The notes below the pieces were generated by a model. It was not told the origin of the DNA. It saw nothing but the letters and a program-made list of their open reading frames with translations, and made no database searches. Shown piece after piece: positions 1 to 6,047 of a DNA stretch of 7,729 nt. The position numbers were made by a program, and so were the translations under genes. How positions within the stretch are numbered: position 1 is the stretch's first letter; the number at the start of each line of letters is the position of its first letter. The DNA lies in NCBI GenBank assembly GCA_022361535.1, contig JAKSAU010000772.1:1-7729 (forward strand), given 5' to 3'. Origin of the DNA: Desulfobacterales bacterium (GTDB lineage Bacteria > Desulfobacterota > Desulfobacteria > Desulfobacterales > Desulfobacteraceae).

Positions 1-674
1 AAGTTGGCAACCCCCATGCACCTGTATTCAGGGATAGGAACAAAACTTAAGGTCGCTTCAACTACAATACCCAGAGTACCTTCGGAGCCGACCATGAGTT
101 TGTGGAGTTGATAACCGGAAGCCTCCACCCGTGTGTGAGCGCCTAATGAAACAAGGTCGCCGTTGGGCAGAACTACTTTCATGCCAAGTACTGCATCCCT
201 GGTGGCGCCGTATTTTACAGACCGTACACCAGAGGCGTTGTTGGCGATCTCTCCGCCAATGGTGGCTATCCTTGAAGAAGCGGGTGTGGGCGGATAGAAA
301 ACACCGTATTGTTTTAAGGCCATATTTAAATCATCATCGACAACCCCGGGTTCAACCCGGCAATATACATCGGGCATGTTGATTTCCAGAATCCGGTTCA
401 TGCCTTTCATGTCCAAGATGATACCACCTTTAACAGGAACGGTCTGGCCGCACATTCCCGAGCCGCCACCCCTTGGAATGACCGGGATTTTATTATCATT
501 GGCATAGGCCATGAGTTTCTGAACCTGCTGGGTATTGTCCGGTTTGACAATTGCCCAAGGTATGGCATGATGCACAGATGAATCTGACCCGTAAACATAT
601 AGGTCAGAGGGATCTGACTTGATGTTTTGCTCCCCTACAATTTCCCTTAATCTGGGTACGTCAACCGTATTCAT
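1..674 (-). CDS. FAD-binding oxidoreductase, GlcD/D-lactate dehydrogenase type (3' end outside window)
   Basis: The frame reads from ATG at 674 leftwards without a stop to the window edge, giving the first 224 residues. An AGGGGA ribosome-binding site (681-686) lies 6 nt upstream. The protein looks like the N-terminal FAD-binding type-4 (PCMH) domain. The pyrophosphate-binding loop PRGGGSGMCGQTVP is at residues 67-80, followed by a VEPG turn (107-110), IGGEIANNASGVRSVKYGA (139-157), and GSEGTLGIV (197-205), which contacts the isoalloxazine in this family. The usual family length is about 450-480 residues, so roughly half is seen and the substrate-side C-terminal domain is missing. Known relatives oxidise 2-hydroxy acids such as glycolate or D-lactate and pass electrons to an Fe-S partner. 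Which acid is used here cannot be read from this half. It is transcribed away from the lipoprotein gene across a shared AT-rich gap. The family call is firm; the substrate is open. Confidence 0.9.
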   Translation of the reverse strand, partial: MNTVDVPRLREIVGEQNIKSDPSDLYVYGSDSSVHHAIPWAIVKPDNTQQVQKLMAYANDNKIPVIPRGGGSGMCGQTVPVKGGIILDMKGMNRILEINMPDVYCRVEPGVVDDDLNMALKQYGVFYPPTPASSRIATIGGEIANNASGVRSVKYGATRDAVLGMKVVLPNGDLVSLGAHTRVEASGYQLHKLMVGSEGTLGIVVEATLSFVPIPEYRCMGVAN

Positions 675-1104
675 GTAAAGTCCCCTTTTGATGAATGATT
701 GCCTGTCGCTTTATCGTTCAAGCATTAGATCAACTAATACTTCCATAACTTTTTAGAAATTTCAATCCAATTTCCCCTTGGGCGTATTATAAGTGTTTGC
801 TTGTATAAGCACTTGAAATCAGCCATCAAATTCCTAAGTTGATAATCGCGGTTTTTAGTGCCTGCGATTCTCCCCTGCATGACAATAGTTTTACATATCT
901 ATGATTCTTTAATCTCAGATCAACCAAGTTATAAATATATTTCAAAGAGCACATTAGCGACTGATGTGAGGTTATAAAAAAAATAGGCAAAAAATAAGGG
1001 AAACCCTGATTTACAGCATTTTGTTTCAATGATAGGTCTATAACGTTTTTCTTTATTAGGCGAATTAAATGTAAAACTTTGAAAGATGGAGGAATGAAAA
1101 ACTG
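675..1104. other. AT-rich divergent intergenic region, no gene seen
   Basis: This gap separates the minus-strand oxidase from the plus-strand lipoprotein gene. Short open frames occur on the minus strand, but they have no recognisable protein character and no good ribosome-binding sites. Visible structure includes an 8-bp bulged hairpin at 791-814 (AAGT[gttt]GCTT / AAGCACTT), a second at 844-869 (AATCGCGG / CC[t]GCGATT), and a short AGGG-AAA-CCCT at 997-1007. None is followed by a T-tract, so they are not terminators. I found TATAAA-like boxes at 930 and 973 and TATAAC at 1039, but none has a convincing -35 at 16-18 bp, so the lipoprotein promoter cannot be placed. For the oxidase, a weak minus-strand TTGAAA lies near 757-762. 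The region is visibly richer in A+T than the genes at either end of the window. Confidence 0.6.
724..738. promoter_or_regulatory. Small palindrome upstream of the oxidase gene, possible operator
   Basis: ATTAG-N5-CTAAT is a perfect 5-bp inverted repeat with a 5-bp centre, 50-64 bp upstream of the oxidase start at 674. Its position and size suit a regulator binding site; 2-hydroxy-acid oxidase genes are often controlled by GntR- or LysR-type regulators. However, the arms are short and AT-rich, and such repeats occur by chance in this kind of sequence. No regulator gene is in the window. Confidence 0.2.
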
Positions 1105-1815
1105 ATGAAAAAGCTGTTTCTGGTGTTGAGTGTTGGGTTGTTATTTCTTTCGGGTTGTGTTCAGCACGAATCCATTGTCGAGACAAATCCCATAGGTAAG
1201 GTGTATGAAGACTCCATTACAATTAGAAATATGAAACTTCCTCTTCCTGAGGGTAAGTGGGCTGTTGTAGGAAGAGGCTCTGCTTATTCGAACAATTATG
1301 AAGAGATAGTTCTGAATAAAATTGTGGATAATAGAATACATGCAGCTGTTTTTATCGTTAGGGATTCGCCAACCAACTCATATACTGGGTATAATCCAAG
1401 CAAGAATCTAAATAGAGAGGACATACTTCACGTTGCAGCAGAAAAAGATTCAGGAAGAGGACAGGATGGTTGGTATATCAATCACATTCGATTAGGTTTT
1501 TCTGGTTCTTTGTCAAAGGCGAATAAAGAATCTCTTCAGTATATTAAGGATCATAAGTTAACCGTTCCGGGTAATTTCATTGAAGTGGGTCATATTTTAA
1601 CTGGAAAATATGTTGGAAAAAAATACCTGAAGTATTCCCTCTATTTAAATCCCGAAATTGAAGGCCTCAAACCAGCTCAAAGCCCTGAGTGGGGTTCTTC
1701 TGATTGGAATATTTTAAAGATAAATAATTATCCTGAAAAAGTGGCTTATGTTGAAAACCTAAAGGAAGATGGGGGTGTATTTCATAATAAATTAAAAAAA
1801 GCGTTTGGGGATTAA
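1105..1815 (+). CDS. Hypothetical lipoprotein, 236 aa
   Basis: I do not recognise this protein. Its N-terminus is a textbook bacterial lipoprotein signal: MKK, a hydrophobic stretch (residues 4-15), and the lipobox LSGC with the acylated Cys at position 18. The residue after that Cys is Val, not Asp, so outer-membrane sorting is more likely than inner-membrane retention if the organism follows the usual rule. The mature part (about 218 residues) is soluble, with no further membrane segment and no Cys pair. It is rich in aromatic and charged residues and has a KLPLPEGKW segment around residues 44-52, followed by predicted beta-like stretches. The start is fixed by the signal peptide. GGAGG (1088-1092) is a strong ribosome-binding site but sits 12 nt away, longer than ideal. 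Base composition is clearly more AT-rich than the activator genes, suggesting a separate history. It is a single-gene unit with its own terminator. Secretion is well supported; function is unknown. Confidence 0.85.
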   Translation: MKKLFLVLSVGLLFLSGCVQHESIVETNPIGKVYEDSITIRNMKLPLPEGKWAVVGRGSAYSNNYEEIVLNKIVDNRIHAAVFIVRDSPTNSYTGYNPSKNLNREDILHVAAEKDSGRGQDGWYINHIRLGFSGSLSKANKESLQYIKDHKLTVPGNFIEVGHILTGKYVGKKYLKYSLYLNPEIEGLKPAQSPEWGSSDWNILKINNYPEKVAYVENLKEDGGVFHNKLKKAFGD

Positions 1816-1841
1816 TCTTTATAAGTCGATATCAAATGTTT

Positions 1842-1890
1842 AAAGCGTCACCTGAATTAATTGGGAAATAATCAGGTGGCGCTTTTTTTA
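1842..1890 (+). terminator. Intrinsic terminator of the lipoprotein gene
   Basis: A 14-bp stem (AAAGCGTCACCTGA, 1842-1855, with TCAGGTGGCGCTTT, 1872-1885) contains one G-T wobble. It encloses a 16-nt AT-rich loop and runs into seven Ts (1883-1889). It begins 26 bp after the lipoprotein stop codon. Because the stem starts with AAA, it could also work weakly on the opposite strand. It separates the lipoprotein from the activator operon, which therefore needs its own promoter. Confidence 0.92.
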
Positions 1891-1956
1891 TTTTAGCTAC
1901 TCTAAGTTGGCAGTTGAACATTCTGTAGTAAATTTCTATCATAGTCATCAACATCC

Positions 1957-1985
1957 TTGGCAAACCCCCCACCAGGGTTTATAAT
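1957..1985 (+). promoter_or_regulatory. Sigma70-type promoter of the activator operon
   Basis: TTGGCA (1957-1962, five of six matches to the -35 consensus) is followed by exactly 17 bp and then a perfect TATAAT (1980-1985). Transcription should start near 1991-1993, leaving an untranslated leader of about 120 nt before the ATG at 2115. It lies between the upstream terminator and the first activator gene, where a promoter is required. This is the only near-consensus promoter I found in the window. Confidence 0.75.
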
Positions 1986-1995
1986 TGCCCGGCAA
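1962..1995. promoter_or_regulatory. Two palindromes overlapping the promoter, candidate operators
   Basis: AAACCC-N7-GGGTTT (1962-1980) fills the spacer between the -35 and -10 boxes. TTGCC-N-GGCAA (1985-1995) covers the end of the -10 box and the predicted start point. The pentamer GGCAA also occurs at 1959-1963, 32 bp (about three helical turns) from the copy at 1991-1995. A protein bound at either palindrome would block RNA polymerase, so repression is the simplest reading. No regulator is encoded in the window and no known operator consensus was recognised. At the RNA level the first palindrome would be upstream of the start point and so not transcribed, which favours a DNA-binding role. 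Confidence 0.4.
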
Positions 1996-2114
1996 AGGGA
2001 GGAAAAACTGTTCGCCCCTAAATTGGGATGCCTCCAGCATAGGATTCTATTCCAAATTCGGGGAGTTTTGTCTGTATTGTTAAATGCCCTCTATATTATT
2101 TTAAGGATAATGCA
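1992..2114 (+). promoter_or_regulatory. Structured 5' leader of the activator operon, possible cis-regulatory RNA
   Basis: The predicted leader can fold into a long imperfect hairpin. AAAACT (2004-2009) pairs with AGTTTT (2064-2069). After a 5-nt left bulge, CCCCTAAATTGG (2015-2026) pairs with CCAAATTCGGGG (2052-2063) at 10 of 12 positions. Inside are two small stems, ATGC/GCAT (2028-2040) and ATAG/CTAT (2039-2050). The loop of the first, CTCC (2032-2035), can pair with GGAG at 1998-2001 as a pseudoknot. The ribosome-binding site AAGGA (2103-2107) lies in the loop of a weak ATTAT/ATAAT stem (2095-2111). A TTTTG-rich stretch follows the main stem but is not a clean T-tract. I do not recognise a known riboswitch class, and nothing shows a ligand. 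It could also be a plain stabilising structure. Confidence 0.4.
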
Positions 2115-4052
2115 ATGACCTACACTATAAAGTTCCTGCCCCATGAAGCCCAAGTACAAGTAGAAGAAAACGAAAGCCTTATCCGTGCAGCTATGGAAGC
2201 CGGCGTCCACATCAATGCGTCCTGCGGCGGCAGTGGTGTCTGTGGTAAATGCCGGGTACTCATTGAACAAGGAGAGGTAACCGGCGGTATCTCGGAGCAT
2301 TTGTCAAAGGAAGATCAGGATCAGGGCTATCGCCTGGCCTGTATTGCAACGGTAAATTCTGACCTTACCATACGCGTTCCTGTGGAATCCCAGATTGACA
2401 CAAGTCGTTTGAATCAGCAGGCATCAACCAGGCATACAGCCCGTGCCATGCATACGGATATGGAGATGCTAAAGGAAAACGGTCTGTTTATTCCGCCGGT
2501 TGAAAAGATTTATCTTGAGCTGGATCCGGCCATGGAAGGAGACAACCAGGCCGATGTGGCAAGGATTATCAACCACCTTCGTTTAAACCATGATGAACAC
2601 CGGTTGCGTATGGACCTGCCATTGATCCGTAAAGTGCCCGATATTATCCGGGAACAGGATTTCAAAGTAACAGTCACTATTGTGCGGCCTGTAAGAAAGG
2701 ATGGAAAGAACCGGATTATTAACATTGAACCAGGTGATACGTCGGACCGCAACTATGCAATTGCCGTGGATATCGGCACCACAACCGTGTACGGCCAGGT
2801 TTTAGATCTTCATACCGGAGAGGTCTTGGGGCAGCACGGTGAGTTCAACGGACAGATTTCATATGGAGAAGATGTCATCTCCAGGATTATTTTTACGGAA
2901 AAAGGGGACGGGCTTGACGTCCTCCATGAAAAAGTAGTGGAAACAATAAATAAGGTGGTTGCCAAAGGGCTTAAAAAGGCTGGTATCGGCAGCCATGAAA
3001 TCTCTACCATTACCTTGGCCGGCAATTCCACCATGACCCAGCTTCTGCTTAACATCAAGCCGACTTATATCCGAAAAGACCCGTATGTTCCGGCCTCTAT
3101 AATGTATCCGCCCTTTCTGGCAAAAGAGATCAACCTGGATCTGCCCGAACACACCATTGCCTTGATCTATCCGGGGGTTTCATCCTATGTGGGAGGGGAT
3201 ATTATTGCCGGTGTCATGGCCACGGGCATGTACCAGTCTTCAGAACTGACACTGTTTATGGATATCGGTACCAATGCAGAGATTGTTATTGGCCACCAGG
3301 ACTGGATGGTCTGTACGGCTGCCTCAGCAGGACCTGCCTTTGAAGGGGGCGGGGTCAAGTTCGGTATGCGGGCCACCAAAGGGGCCATTGAGGACTTTTC
3401 CATAGATCCCGAAACCTTTGAACCCATGATCATTACCGTGGGCAATGTTAAAGCAAAGGGGATCTGCGGTTCCGGCCTGATCACCCTTGCAGCAAAACTC
3501 TTGGAAACAGGTGTGATTGACTCCAGGGGGAAATTTAATCAGAATCTGAACACGCCGCGCATCAGGCAGGTGGATGACATATGGGAATATGTACTGGTAG
3601 ACAAGGAAAATACCCAGATCGACAGGGATATTACCATTACCGAACCGGATCTGGATAACCTGATACGGGCTAAGGGGGCCATGTATTCTGCAGCCCTAAC
3701 CCTTTTGGACGAAATCGGCCTGAATATTAAGGACGTAGAGCGGGTTATCCTGGCAGGCGGCTTTGGTTCCTATGTAGATCTTGAAAGCGCCATCACTATT
3801 GGGTTGCTCCCTGAGATCGAGCCGGAGAAAGTCACTTATCTTGGGAACGGTTCTCTTTTAGGCTGCAAGATCAATTGTCTGACCAATTCACTTCGCAGGA
3901 ATGTGGGTGAAGTGGTGAACATGATGACCAACTTTGAGTTGGCCACCACCCCGTCCTATATGGACCATTACATGGGAGCCCTCTTTTTGCCCCATACTGA
4001 ACTCAATTATTTTCCAAAGGTCAAAGCCAGACTGGAGGCCTTACACAAATGA
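2115..4052 (+). CDS. RACo-like reductive activator of corrinoid proteins (ferredoxin-ASKHA ATPase), 645 aa
   Basis: This matches the RACo family, ATPases that return Co(II) corrinoid proteins to active Co(I) by ATP-driven electron transfer in the cytoplasm. An N-terminal plant-type [2Fe-2S] ferredoxin domain has ligands Cys37, Cys43, Cys46 and Cys76 (C-X5-C-X2-C-X29-C). A linker and middle domain span about residues 95-210. The C-terminal ASKHA domain (DUF4445 region) follows: phosphate-1 loop DIGTTT (219-224), GNSTM (303-307), SSYVGGD (356-362), phosphate-2 loop DIGTNAE (383-389), GMRA (417-420), ICGSG (450-454) and adenosine motif LAGGFGS (546-552). Length is close to the roughly 630 residues of the studied RACo, so it looks complete. 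AAGGA (2103-2107) lies 7 nt before the ATG; an ATG at 2110 stops after two codons. It overlaps the next gene by four bases. The family call is firm; the client corrinoid protein is not in the window. Confidence 0.93.
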   Translation: MTYTIKFLPHEAQVQVEENESLIRAAMEAGVHINASCGGSGVCGKCRVLIEQGEVTGGISEHLSKEDQDQGYRLACIATVNSDLTIRVPVESQIDTSRLNQQASTRHTARAMHTDMEMLKENGLFIPPVEKIYLELDPAMEGDNQADVARIINHLRLNHDEHRLRMDLPLIRKVPDIIREQDFKVTVTIVRPVRKDGKNRIINIEPGDTSDRNYAIAVDIGTTTVYGQVLDLHTGEVLGQHGEFNGQISYGEDVISRIIFTEKGDGLDVLHEKVVETINKVVAKGLKKAGIGSHEISTITLAGNSTMTQLLLNIKPTYIRKDPYVPASIMYPPFLAKEINLDLPEHTIALIYPGVSSYVGGDIIAGVMATGMYQSSELTLFMDIGTNAEIVIGHQDWMVCTAASAGPAFEGGGVKFGMRATKGAIEDFSIDPETFEPMIITVGNVKAKGICGSGLITLAAKLLETGVIDSRGKFNQNLNTPRIRQVDDIWEYVLVDKENTQIDRDITITEPDLDNLIRAKGAMYSAALTLLDEIGLNIKDVERVILAGGFGSYVDLESAITIGLLPEIEPEKVTYLGNGSLLGCKINCLTNSLRRNVGEVVNMMTNFELATTPSYMDHYMGALFLPHTELNYFPKVKARLEALHK

Positions 4053-5599
4053 GCGTTGTAAGCCCCGAAAAGGGGTATGTAAGGCAAATAGAGATCGATA
4101 AACCGGTGCTGGGTAACAATTTGTCAGATGCCCAGCGCTTGGAAATGGCATTAAGAAATGAACTGTCAGCTGATACGGTCCATATCCCGTTTGACTTATT
4201 GAAAGAATTGCCTGAAAGGTTCAGGGAATGGGAGTTTAAAGCCAAAGCTGTGCTTTTCAAAGACCGGCGTTCCTGGTGCCTGGTGGACTTGCTGCCGCCA
4301 AATCATGACCGGTTCGTACTTGGTGCAGCTATTGATATCGGCACCACCCGAATTGTAATCCGTCTCATAGACCTTGAGACGGGGAATGATTTAGGAGAAA
4401 TTGGTCTGGATAACCCCCAGAAAACTATTGGCCCGGATGTCCTGGCCCGCATTCACCATTCCAATACCCCCGGAGGTCTCCAGGAATTGCAATCTTTGGT
4501 GATACATGGGGTGAATCATCATTTGGAAGATCTTAGCAGACAAACAGGGGCTTCAATTGAGGATATATTTCTGGTTACTGGCGCCGGGAATACGGTCATG
4601 ACCCATCTTTTCTTAGGTCTCAGCGCCTACGAAATCATTAAGGAACCCTATATCCCCTGTGTGAATATACCGGATACTATAAGTGCCGCAGATATTGGCC
4701 TTAACACCCGCAATACAGGCCGTGTTTTCCTTTTTCCAAATATCGGCTCTTACTTTGGAGGGGATCTTCTTGCAGGAATCATTTACAGTGATTTAGATAA
4801 AAAAGATGCCCCAAGTCTGGTGGTGGATGTGGGGACCAATGCGGAAATTGTTGTGGGATCAAAAGACTGGTTAATAGCCTGTGCCGGGGCTGCAGGTCCG
4901 GCCCTGGAAGGCGGGGTGTCAAAAATGGGTATGACAGCGGGTCCCGGGGTGATTGATACGGTTTCCATAGATCCTCAAACCCGGCTAGTATCTGTCCATA
5001 CCATTGAGGATCAGCCGCCGGTGGGCATATGCGGATCCGGTATGATTGATCTGGCAGCAGCTCTTTTCCTTTCAAAAATGATTGACATCAGGGGTAAGTT
5101 TGTCCCGGAAACCTGTGGTGACCGGCTTATCCAACAGGATGATATCCCTGCTTTTGTGCTGGTAGACGCAGACCAGTCGGGAACAGGTGACCCTATCTGT
5201 CTGACCCAGGTGGACCTCAATTCCCTGACATCATCCAAAGCTGCCATGTACACCATTCTGGAGGTAATTGTTAAAAACACATCGGGCCTGGAATTTGAAG
5301 ATCTCGATAAATTCTATGTGGCCGGCACATTCGGATCTTTTATCAATCCGGAATCCGCCATATCCATCGGTATGATTCCGGATATAGACAGGTCTGTGTT
5401 TGAAGTTTTGGGCAATTCGTCCTTAGGCGGGGCAGCATTAATGCTCAAAGATCCGGATGCTTTTGATCGGGTTATGGCCATCAGGGAAACCATCACATAT
5501 ATTGAACTCAACGTGAACCAGGAATTCATGAACATGTTTTCCGGTGCTAAGTTCTATCCCCATACGGATCGGTCAAGGTTTCCGTCTGTAAAAGTATGA
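4049..5599 (+). CDS. Ferredoxin-less RACo paralogue (middle + ASKHA domains), 516 aa
   Basis: This is a paralogue of the preceding gene that starts where that protein's middle domain would begin. Residues 1-90 align with residues of the upstream protein before its ATPase domain; for example, both have an E-hydrophobic-D run, then an FK stretch, before the phosphate-1 loop. The ASKHA motifs are intact: DIGTTR (96-101), GNTVMTHL, GSYFGGD, DVGTNAE (260-266), ICGSG (327-331) and VAGTFGS (424-430). No ferredoxin domain and no C-X5-C-X2-C cluster motif is present, so it cannot carry the [2Fe-2S] electron donor itself. The GMRA segment of the first protein is GMTA here (Thr296 for Arg419). The ATGA overlap implies translational coupling and about equal supply of both proteins. 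A heteromeric partner of the first protein is the most economical idea, but a separate ATPase role is possible. It is not a truncated pseudogene: the frame is clean and the motifs are kept. Confidence 0.9.
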   Translation: MSVVSPEKGYVRQIEIDKPVLGNNLSDAQRLEMALRNELSADTVHIPFDLLKELPERFREWEFKAKAVLFKDRRSWCLVDLLPPNHDRFVLGAAIDIGTTRIVIRLIDLETGNDLGEIGLDNPQKTIGPDVLARIHHSNTPGGLQELQSLVIHGVNHHLEDLSRQTGASIEDIFLVTGAGNTVMTHLFLGLSAYEIIKEPYIPCVNIPDTISAADIGLNTRNTGRVFLFPNIGSYFGGDLLAGIIYSDLDKKDAPSLVVDVGTNAEIVVGSKDWLIACAGAAGPALEGGVSKMGMTAGPGVIDTVSIDPQTRLVSVHTIEDQPPVGICGSGMIDLAAALFLSKMIDIRGKFVPETCGDRLIQQDDIPAFVLVDADQSGTGDPICLTQVDLNSLTSSKAAMYTILEVIVKNTSGLEFEDLDKFYVAGTFGSFINPESAISIGMIPDIDRSVFEVLGNSSLGGAALMLKDPDAFDRVMAIRETITYIELNVNQEFMNMFSGAKFYPHTDRSRFPSVKV

Positions 5600-5670
5600 G
5601 AGGAGACCAAGCCGGTGGTGTCCTTAAACAAAGGTGTGAGCGGTTAAACCGGGATAACTTTAACTATAAT

Positions 5671-5697
5671 GGCCTGCACGGGAGGTTCCGGTGGGCC
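5671..5697. terminator. Hairpin between convergent genes, possible weak bidirectional terminator
   Basis: GGCC (5671-5674) and GGCC (5694-5697) form the base of a hairpin. It continues through two G-T wobbles, a C-G pair, a bulged A and CGG/CCG pairs to a 6-nt loop. It sits in the 103-bp gap between the converging activator and tfoX-type genes, 5 nt past the tfoX-type stop codon. Neither side has a good T-tract, so termination would be inefficient or need Rho. No better terminator was found in this gap. Confidence 0.3.
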
Positions 5698-5702
5698 AAA
5701 AG

Positions 5703-6032
5703 TTATTTGGACGGAAGACTCAAGGCAAATTCAACACCTTTATCTACCCAGTCTGAAAGAACATCATCTGAATCAAGAACTGTTCCGGCCACCATAACCC
5801 ATCCCTTCATGATTCTGCCTGTAACGTCAAACACCCTTACACCAGGCTTGGCAAGGGCAGATTCATAATTATCCTGCCCGACGCGCACAATAAGCTCTTC
5901 TTTGATGATGCCGCCTGCCATATTTCCGTTGAAAAGCCAGCAGATACCGCCGAACATTTTTTTCTCATCAAACTCGTGACCGTGCTTGATAATTTTCCTG
6001 ACCCTGCCGGCCAGTTGTTCGTCATAGGCCAT
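5703..6032 (-). CDS. TfoX/Sxy N-terminal-domain protein, 109 aa
   Basis: The sequence is typical of the TfoX N-terminal domain: MAYDEQLAGRVR at the start, EKKMFGGICWLFNGNM (23-38), VRVGQD (49-54), TGRIMKGWV (71-79) and a C-terminal Asp/Trp segment around 88-95 (SDDVLSDW). The whole protein is one domain; the competence regulator Sxy/TfoX of gammaproteobacteria is about twice as long, with an extra C-terminal domain that is missing here. The role of single-domain relatives is not established, so a competence function should not be assumed. The start is supported by AAAAGGAA (6038-6045), with AGGA 6 nt from the ATG. It lies 15 nt downstream of the activase-related gene on the same strand, so the two are probably cotranscribed. 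It has no obvious functional link to it; it may be a bystander. Confidence 0.88.
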   Translation of the reverse strand: MAYDEQLAGRVRKIIKHGHEFDEKKMFGGICWLFNGNMAGGIIKEELIVRVGQDNYESALAKPGVRVFDVTGRIMKGWVMVAGTVLDSDDVLSDWVDKGVEFALSLPSK

Positions 6033-6047
6033 GCGTATTCCTTTTAA

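Noticed and set aside
131..382. Plus-strand 83-codon open frame
   Set aside because: It is antisense to the FAD-binding domain, whose motifs are unmistakable. The Trp/Arg-rich translation is typical of a shadow frame.
791..869. Hairpins at 791-814 and 844-869 considered as terminators or small RNA
   Set aside because: No T-tract follows on either strand, the stems are short or bulged, and no promoter could be matched to them.
1094..1105. Three-codon reading frame (Met-Lys-Asn-stop) overlapping the lipoprotein start as TGATG, a possible leader peptide
   Set aside because: Its ATG is only 1 nt after GGAGG, too close for initiation. The ribosome-binding site more likely serves the lipoprotein start 12 nt away.
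826..1186. Two minus-strand open frames in the AT-rich gap
   Set aside because: They overlap each other in different frames and one runs into the lipoprotein signal region. Their Phe/Ile/Tyr-rich translations match no family, and no good ribosome-binding site was seen.
5596..5868. Plus-strand open frame starting in an ATGA overlap with the second activator
   Set aside because: More than half lies antisense to the well-supported TfoX-type gene, and the 36 codons before that overlap show no recognisable protein character. The overlapping start looks attractive but is probably chance.
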